Assembly: GCA_947172415.1 (NCBI GenBank) | Contig: OX359196.1 | Span: forward strand, 4,032,501-4,096,500 | DNA length: 64,000 nt | Origin: Chondrosia reniformis | Taxonomy: Eukaryota; Porifera; Demospongiae; Chondrillida; Chondrillidae | Direction: 5' to 3' | Shown here: positions 57,601 to 64,000 of the stretch, piece after piece | How the letters are laid out: every line of letters starts with the position of its first letter | Numbering within the stretch: position 1 is the stretch's first letter | Position numbers and translations under genes: made by a program | The notes under the pieces: model-generated | What the model was told of the DNA's origin: nothing | Database searches by the model: none | What the model saw: only the letters and a program-made list of their open reading frames with translations

Positions 57601-60600
57601 TGCATTATATGTACCTCCTACAGGGTGGCTATAAAGACCATTCTCTCATCCACGACTACCTTCAACATAACCAACCTGACAGATCCTGTCAACATTACAT
57701 TTAATAGAAATGTATGAGTCAGCACAGTTCCTGAAAATATACATATATACATATACTTATATATTGTGATTTTATTCATGTGAAGATGTGTTTATTTGTG
57801 TTTTGTAGGAAAGTGACAGCAGAACACCAGTTTGTGCCTTTTGGGACTTGTACAGGTATGTACGTAAGTACCTCTCTGGTAAGACAAGCAAGGTACACAA
57901 GTACATATATAAAGGTATACAGCACCATATTAAGCATTATGTGATGATCTCTCAATCCTTGTTTGCATGCTAGTAACAATGGCAATGGTGGATGGAGCAC
58001 TGAAGGGTGTGAACTTTATAGCTTTAATGATACAGTGATTCACTGTCAATGTTTCCATTTAACTCACTTTGCTGTGCTGTTTGATGTAACAGGTCAAAGC
58101 AGTGTAAGTCAGGCTCATGTAAATAATACCGATCTATTCCATATCTTATATGTATATGTATACATTCCATTCATAGGTGCATTGGAAAAATTGTGATTTA
58201 CATATATACGTATGCATATACATACCTGAAGTTACTTTAAAATTACTACAACCTCCCACATTGGAAAAATTGTGATTTACATATATACGTATGCACATAC
58301 ATACCTGAAGTTACTTTAAAATTACTACAACCTCCTACAGTGATGATTTCTTTGTAAATTATTCCCCTTAGTTTATGCACTAAGCTTCTATGAATTTGTT
58401 TCAGATGTATGTATGTATGTATGTATGTATGTTTACGATTTTCATTTTTATGAATATATGTAGAATGTTGGTGAAACTGACGAAATTGTTCTGACTTGGA
58501 TCACGTATATAGGATTTTCCATATCTGGTGTCTGCATCATATTGACAGTTTTAATCCTCATTCTTCTCAAGTCTCTTTGGGGACTTCGGCATTATATTCA
58601 TATACACCTCTGTATTAACTTGTTTGCTGCTCAGTTACTTACAATAATTGGCATTGACAAGAGTATGCCATTTGAAAAGGTGATATATACATAATATGTT
58701 TGTATATGAATATATGTATGTGTGTATGTAGTATATGTTATGTATGTGTATATGTACGTATGTACGTATGTAGGTATGTATGTATGTATGTATGTATGTA
58801 TGTATGTATGTATGTATGTATGTATGTATGTATGTATGTATGTATGTATGTATGTATGTATGTATGTATGTATGTATGTATGTATGTATGTATGTATGTA
58901 TGTATGTATGTATGTATGTATGTATGTATGTATGTATGTATGTATGTATGTATGTATGTATGTATTTATGTATGTATGTATGTATGTATGTACGTATATA
59001 TGTATGTATGTGTGTATGTCCATGGGCATGCTTAGTATGTGTTACATTTGTAAGGATGCAAAAAATACTATTCCCATTGTGTCATCTGAAGATGAATACA
59101 TATATGTATGGACATATTATGTCACTTCCTTGAAATTCCAAGGTAATTCAACAGTTTGCCTTTGTTCTTACTCTGTACAGAATGATGCAGGCTGTGCTGC
59201 TCTGGCTGTAATCCTACAATTCTTGCACTGTGTTGTCTTTATGTGGATGATGATGGAGGGGGTTGTCTTATACATCAAGCTTGTCAGGGTGTTTGATGAC
59301 AATGACAAAGTATATTTTATTCTGTTTACAATTCTATGTTATGGTAAGAACTTTTATGTGATAGAATAAGGATTCCTTCTAACTGCATCAAACTTATCTT
59401 TGGGATGGTACATCTTTCGACTTTTGAGTGTTTAGTCACTGTAGTTCAGTCACTGAAGAAGATCCCCAGGGTTGAAACGTTTGACCAAGAAACGAAACCA
59501 AACTGTGTTTTTAAATGCTCAAAAGTCAAGGATGTACTATCCCAAAGTTAACTTTTGTGTGGTAAAGTTTGACCTGATATCCTTTGTGAAAATGCTTTTG
59601 GTTCACTTTGGGGTCATCAACTCTTTGCTCACACAGGTCTTCCTTTGGTGTACCTGTTCCTGACTGTTCCTCTTGGGTTGGCTAGAGGTACTTCCTGGAG
59701 TTATGGATCAAGTACTCTGTGAGTATGGCGTTTCCACAGCAACATGTAGCAACCTTAAAACTGTTTGCAAACATGTGGAAATAGAATCATGCTAAAATGT
59801 CTCCTTGGAAACAGTAGGACACTCACTTCTATGGGTATTGACTAATCTGCCTATATGATACACTCACTTCTATGGGAGTACCTATAACTATTTTAATTCT
59901 GTGGGAAGTAACTATTCTTACTTCTATGGGTATTAACTATATTACACTGTACATTGACTTCTATATATGGTAAATAACTGTTATATATATGTACTGTATA
60001 TGGGTGTATACTGGTATATACGTATTAACTATATAGTTTTCCAAACTAAACATCTGCTAATGTTATGTGTCTTTGTACGTATGCTCTTTTCTAGCCAAAT
60101 AGTGTTATATATAGTCATGTGGCATGTTGTATCTCTATGTGTACGTAGTTGTTGGCTGACGTATGATGACTATTTCATCCTTGCTTTCATTATCCCAGTC
60201 GTATTAATCATTCTAGTAAGTACATTTTCAATTAGTCTTTGACATATGCATATATGCTTAATGTGTACTATATATGCAATCTCATTTGAATCCCAGGTTA
60301 ACTGCATCTTTCTGGTAATTGTTATGGTTATTGTGACCAATAAATTAAGGAAGGATCCAGATTCTAAAGTTAAAAGAATAAGGTATTAACTATGGATTAT
60401 CAACATACAATGCAGGAGCTACATACTGTATATACCACAAAAAGCTATTGTCCCTTCTGTATGCATTGTGGGAATTAAGTATACAAATTCTGTACACAAT
60501 TTATATACTTAGTTTCCACAGTTAATAGGCTATATGTGACCTATGTATGTACGTACGTATATGCTATGAATAGTCATACAGTACTTGTCTTTGCTTACTC

Positions 60601-62960
60601 AACTTTCTGTGTTTATATCGAGTGTGTCAATGATCCCTTTCTTTGAAATATGAGCTTTTATGTAATGTTGCATTTAACATTTTTACCTGAGTAAATGAAA
60701 AGTAAACTCAATTTTAGAGGGACCTACGATTGAAGCAATGCAGTGACTTAGTATTTTAATTATTTCAGAATTTCTTTGTGTTTCATAGAACTTGGATGAG
60801 AAGTGCATTCTCTCTTATCATTATCCTTGGCATTGGATGGCTTCTTGGTTTATTTGTATTTCATGTAGTGTTGATATATGTTACAGCACTATTCTATGCT
60901 TTTCAGGTAAGTCATGTATACATATAATTTATATACTATAGGGACACATGGCATTTTGCTAAGTTTATTTCTTTTTCAACTTGAAGTATCACTATATATT
61001 GGCCCTTCATAAATCTAAGATATGGGATAAAGTATATACCTAATAGAATAAGGATTCCTTCTTACTGCGTCGAGCTTATCTTTGGGATGGTACAACAGTG
61101 ATACCATATTGCCCTTAGCAGATCCTTTATATCATGTCTGCGCTGTATAGGAAGTATACAGTACCAAAATGCTTAGATTCTGATCTTTAAAATACCCAAT
61201 TTCACCATGATTATGTACTCTTCTGTGTATACAGGGGTTGATGCTTTTTATTCTCTTCATCTTGATGTCCAGTCAGGTAGGTACTGGATATACATACAGT
61301 AAACATCTGTACAATGGATACATAGGTACGGTTGTGTAAAGAGCTGTCCTGAGTAGGTTATTCAAAATGACTGGCAAGTTAAAATTTGGTCACAAGGGCT
61401 GTATATGTGCAATAAATTTGGCACTCTACAGCATGGCATTTCCTTTCTTCATAATTTGGAATATACTCAAATCACGTCTGCCTTTAGGGGTAAATTTGTA
61501 TTTCACAAAAGGGGTTAACAATTACGTAAGTGTCAGTTGTTTGGAATACAGTTAGAGGTCAATTTTTTAAAATGTGTGTATGTACATTATAGAAAATCAA
61601 TATCAGAGAATACTGTACTCTCTAAGTAGGGTTAACTGAAAAACATACATATGCATATGGCTGCCCTATTCAATGTATTATCAATTTGTATATGTTGTAT
61701 AAAGCATTTTTAGAGTCCATTATGGGAGATTTCAAATTTGCTGGTATACATGTACGTATATACATTACATGACTCTAATGGTATTGTGTCATATACTGTA
61801 TATACTGTATTATCTATAGGTAAGACAGGCTATATCCAAGAAAGGAAAATACCTGTCTACTCACTTGTCTTCTTACAGTTTTGCAAGTACATCTGGCAGC
61901 AACAAAGTGAGTGTATAGTATCCTTTTATATACGTATATATACTGTATATATACTACTAATACTATTACTACTCTGACTCCTGGGATACCTACGTATTAT
62001 ATACGTATACAATCAAGTTAAATGTGGCAATTTTAGTCATAGTGACGACTGCATGCATGCATGCATACACTGTATTGTATGGGCACCTTAAAATGTACTG
62101 TATTTGTTCAATTCAATAAAGGCCTGGTTGCAAGTTTGTTCTGGCCATTTTTGACCCAGTCTCAATTCTAGCCCATGCAGCTTCTATATAATTCTCTTTG
62201 CATTTGTGCCCATCTTCCTAGTATATAGCTGCTTATATTAATCTTCTCTGCACACCTCAAACCTGCCAGTGTGTTATACTTTGAGAGATCCAGGCCTCTA
62301 TTGAAGACCTGGTCTTTTAGATAATTATTTACAAACCTTATGCAGGCTGGGAGAGATTTTAATTACACATGTACATGCAGTTAGTGCTTGGCATTTGCTA
62401 TATATACATTCTATATATATTGAAGTGCACGAATAAGTATTGTATATATATAATAATAATTTTACAGTGATCTGACCAATTGATAATTGTTATATATTAA
62501 TATATATAACACATGGTTTTTAATATATATACATAAAGTTCCTATAGGTTTTCTATAGGCTAATATTTTATATACAGATTTTGTCCTCGAGCTGTTTCTA
62601 AACAAACGGAGGCCTAAATGAAAATCCCTTATGATACTATGCCCATTCTGTTTCTAGGTCCTTTTTTGCAAGGAGCCATATGAATTGTAACTTGCACTGT
62701 ATATATATACATGTATAATATTATGTTATATTGTGTATATGTTTATACAGAAAAATGCTGCAAATAACAAGAAAAGTGCACCCAAGAAAGGTTCATCTAT
62801 TGAAATGGGCACCTTTGCGAAAGCTGATACTTTGGAAAAATCACTAAATTCCATTGAAGATCTTACAAAAGAAAGTACTGCTGATATTGTAGATAATTTT
62901 GTTAATGAAGACATGTCCAACACTTTGGAAACACAAGAATGTGAGATTACATTTGATTAG
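54679..62960 (+). CDS. Adhesion G-protein-coupled receptor (790 aa)
   Basis: Eighteen exons: 54679-54743, 54847-54932, 54990-55534, 55788-55847, 55961-56069, 57326-57497, 57624-57711, 57809-57855, 57974-58103, 58464-58679, 59181-59343, 59637-59718, 60149-60215, 60297-60382, 60789-60906, 61235-61276, 61820-61906, 62751-62960; 2,373 nt with matching phases. Signal peptide MYSKLLILLCTSFTIGTAQ, a small Cys-containing N-terminal part, a ~130-residue Ser/Thr-rich mucin-like stretch, a short GAIN-like region and a GPS with CAFWD, GGWSTEGCELY and CQCFHLTHFAVLFDV (cleavage expected at HL|T). The stalk begins THFAVLFDV. Seven TMs follow, with CWLTYDDYFI in extracellular loop 2. The tail is Lys/Ser/Glu-rich, starting after SSQVRQAISKKGKYL. 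No known adhesion domain precedes the GAIN region. Ligand unknown; Gα coupling cannot be read. Confidence 0.93.
56459..56945. mobile_element. Foldback element, 85-bp inverted arms (GPCR intron 5)
   Basis: Left arm about 56459-56545 and right arm about 56865-56945 are imperfect inverted copies. They share TTTAGACGTTTTRACAACCT and the GCTAGC-containing outer end. Each arm holds a CTGATGWAGGC ... GTAGGTTGTYAAAACGTC core (56511-56542 minus, 56867-56898 plus). About 320 bp of non-coding sequence separates them. Confidence 0.75.
58191..58328. repeat. 69-bp tandem duplication
   Basis: Two near-identical 69-bp units start at 58191 and 58260 in GPCR intron 9; very few differences, so recent. Confidence 0.95.
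58730..59010. repeat. (ATGT)n microsatellite, ~230 bp
   Basis: Pure ATGT from about 58779 to 58963 with a few variant units at the edges. GPCR intron 10. The long MYVCMYVC / THIHTYIH open frames through it are artefacts. Confidence 0.97.
59362..59560 (+). mobile_element. Foldback element copy 3 (GAAGATCC core)
   Basis: GPCR intron 11. Terminus ATAGAATAAGGATTCCTTC. Long arms 59398-59433 and 59513-59547 (inner part CGACTTTTGAGTG / GCTCAAAAGTC). Core CTGAAGAAGATCCCCAGGG then TTGAAACG at 59453-59479. Confidence 0.85.
61035..61100 (+). mobile_element. Foldback element fragment (terminus only)
   Basis: Matches the family terminus AATAGAATAAGGATTCC, then CTGCGTCGAGCTTATC and TTTGGGATGGTAC, and stops before the core. 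GPCR intron 15. Confidence 0.75.
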
Positions 62961-63161
62961 AAATAATCAAATTTCTCTATAATGATGCATTTATGGCTAC
63001 GCATGTTTGTATTTATTGATTTTTTACTGTAATGTTTTGTTCTGAAAATGTACATGTATAGCCAGTATGTGGGAAAGTAAAGTATGCATGTTTATATATA
63101 TGTATGTGATTCATTGGTTATATACCACTGGAATATAAGTGAAAGGCTATATGTATTAGTT

Positions 63162-63229
63162 ATACCACGGCGCTGAGGTGTATATGGATTTTATACGTAC
63201 GAGTCATGAGGGCGCTAGCGCCGTGGTAT
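63162..63229. repeat. 13-bp perfect inverted repeat ATACCACGGCGCT
   Basis: Arms 63162-63174 and 63217-63229 are perfect reverse complements 42 bp apart; possibly a very small MITE in the 3' flank of the GPCR gene. GC-rich arms contrast with surroundings. Confidence 0.75.
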
Positions 63230-63281
63230 GAGTGATATATACTCCATTGCTTCTTATCTTTATTTTGGCGGGACTTTTAGG

Positions 63282-63398
63282 ATGGCTCATCTAGCGTCTG
63301 GTTGTTTTTGCTTAAATGCTGATGACTTCATAGAATGCTCTTGCCCTGACTACTCCAACTGTCCTAAATGTAAGGAGAATTGTCCACCCCCCAAGTAG
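63282..63398 (+). CDS. Possible Cys-rich micro-ORF (38 aa)
   Basis: ATG to TAG, MAHLASGCFCLNADDFIECS... with Cys pattern C-x-C-x9-C-x-C-x5-C-x2-C-x3-C (seven Cys in 38 residues). It lies between the inverted repeat at 63.2 kb and a hairpin at 63.45 kb. The Cys density looks non-random and metal-binding-like. No family recognised, and no splice or promoter evidence; could also be a remnant of a mobile element. Confidence 0.3.
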   Translation: MAHLASGCFCLNADDFIECSCPDYSNCPKCKENCPPPK

Positions 63399-63428
63399 AA
63401 ACGTCTTAGTTTACCATATTTGGGCAGG

Positions 63429-63486
63429 GATATAACAGGATTTAAGAAGTTGATGCAGTATATAGCTTCTTAAATCCTGTTATATC
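63429..63486. repeat. Perfect 21-bp inverted repeat hairpin
   Basis: Arms GATATAACAGGATTTAAGAAG minus its last base (63429-63448) and its reverse complement up to 63486, 16-nt loop. RNA from either strand would fold into a 21-pair hairpin. Confidence 0.9.
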
Positions 63487-63702
63487 AAGGTTACGAAATT
63501 TAAACACAGGTGGTTGCCCCGGCAACGGAGTATAATATATACATACGTATAACGTGTTTAACTTGATTGTATGTTATTCAAGCTTATCCCAACACTAAGA
63601 TAGATAGGGTGCAATTGATTTGGAAATAATCATGTACACTTCAGTCGTGTCATGCTCTGTCTTTAAAATATTTAAAATTCATTCAGCTGCAAAAGGGAAT
63701 TG

Positions 63703-64000
63703 TCATAATCTTGCCTTATGTAACTGTTTACGAATAAACCTTCTCTTCACATGTCTTTTTTGAAGATTCTTTTTAATCTTTCTTCTTGCATTAACTTCAG
63801 GATTAGTCACTGCCTTTATATTGCATGCAAAAGAGGTAACATTATTGCATTACCAATGAGACAAACCAGTTATTAGTGTACTTACATTTAAAGCTTTCTT
63901 TCGTTTCCTACTATCTCTTATCACTGTCACATTTTTAAGGACAGTTGCATAACTAGAAGCAAAGTTGTCACGCCCAACAATTTTTTTCATCATTTCTGAA
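63703..64000 (-). CDS. UTP20: UTP20 small-subunit processome protein, C-terminal end (partial)
   Basis: Two exons at the window edge: 63896-64000+ and 63703-63813 (TGA). Sequence ends MKKIVGRDNFASSYATVL, RDSRKRKKALN, then AVTNPEVNARRKIKKNLQ and a very basic tail KRHVKRRFIRKQLHKARL. The VGxxxFxxxYxxV ... RKxxxALxAVTNPExxAxRKxKxN arrangement resembles the C-terminus of UTP20/DRIM, a large HEAT-repeat protein of the U3 snoRNP processome needed for 18S rRNA maturation. The rest lies beyond 64,000. Convergent with the GPCR gene. Confidence 0.75.

Noticed and set aside
58631..59369. Long open frames of MYVC or YIHT repeats on both strands
   Set aside because: They run through an (ATGT)n microsatellite in a GPCR intron; only 59181-59343 is a real exon.
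1..64000. CRISPR arrays, bacterial operons, IS elements, attachment sites
   Set aside because: The window is plainly spliced eukaryotic nuclear DNA; the tandem repeats lack spacers.

Overview
This is a AT-rich, gene-dense metazoan nuclear window. I see about 18 protein genes or gene pieces, most with short GT-AG introns, in 64 kb. The gene set is animal: adhesion GPCR, acid lipase, ceramide kinase, PLAC8, replication-dependent histone H2B with a 3' stem-loop, and U1 snRNA. The early-branching flavour (ZIFL-like and oxalate/formate-type MFS carriers, HNMT-like fragment, very compact intergenic spaces, frequent TACGTA steps) suggests a non-bilaterian animal, most likely a demosponge. The species assignment is inference. 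Exon models below were built by hand from splice sites. For every complete model the summed exon length is a multiple of three and phases agree at every junction.

Layout. 0-2.1 kb: 3' part of LSM8 (+), with a pogo-type MITE in its intron. 2.5-3.1 kb: small secreted protein (-), with a decayed duplicate of its first exon at 3.8-3.9 kb. 4.5-13.0 kb: 13-exon MFS transporter (-), whose introns hold a SINE and a 4 x 100 bp satellite. 14.5-14.9 kb: truncated HNMT-like ORF (+). 16.7-18.3 kb: intronless six-zinc-knuckle/TatD fusion (+). 19.0-20.5 kb: intronless OFA-type MFS carrier (+). 20.7-22.4 kb: divergent H2B (-) and SFT2 (+). 22.8-23.3 kb: secreted YRFY/HFYT-repeat protein (-). 25.3-28.7 kb: acid lipase (+). 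29.3-29.7 kb: retroelement RT-protein tail (-). 29.9-30.8 kb: intronless ADP/ATP carrier (+). 31.1-32.0 kb: PLAC8 protein (-). 33.3-41.6 kb: 12-exon G6PD (-), head to head with 41.7-50.0 kb ceramide kinase (+). The kinase introns host a U1 snRNA gene and a 747-bp inverted-repeat transposon that carries a RecQ-helicase fragment and sits inside a tRNA-derived SINE. 50.6-52.7 kb: sulfite oxidase (-), divergent from 53.0-54.3 kb four-TM EXPERA-like protein (+). 54.7-63.0 kb: 18-exon adhesion GPCR (+). 63.7 kb to the end: UTP20 C-terminus (-).

The genes are ordinary housekeeping and membrane genes with no operon logic. Several are paired as divergent promoters (H2B/SFT2, G6PD/CERK, SUOX/EXPERA). 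The unusual material is the repeat layer: a nested helicase-carrying transposon, a foldback family whose centre resembles a hammerhead-ribozyme core, a nine-copy CCTATAGG repeat family, a 42-bp minisatellite starting at a G6PD splice donor, and a tRNA-SINE family.
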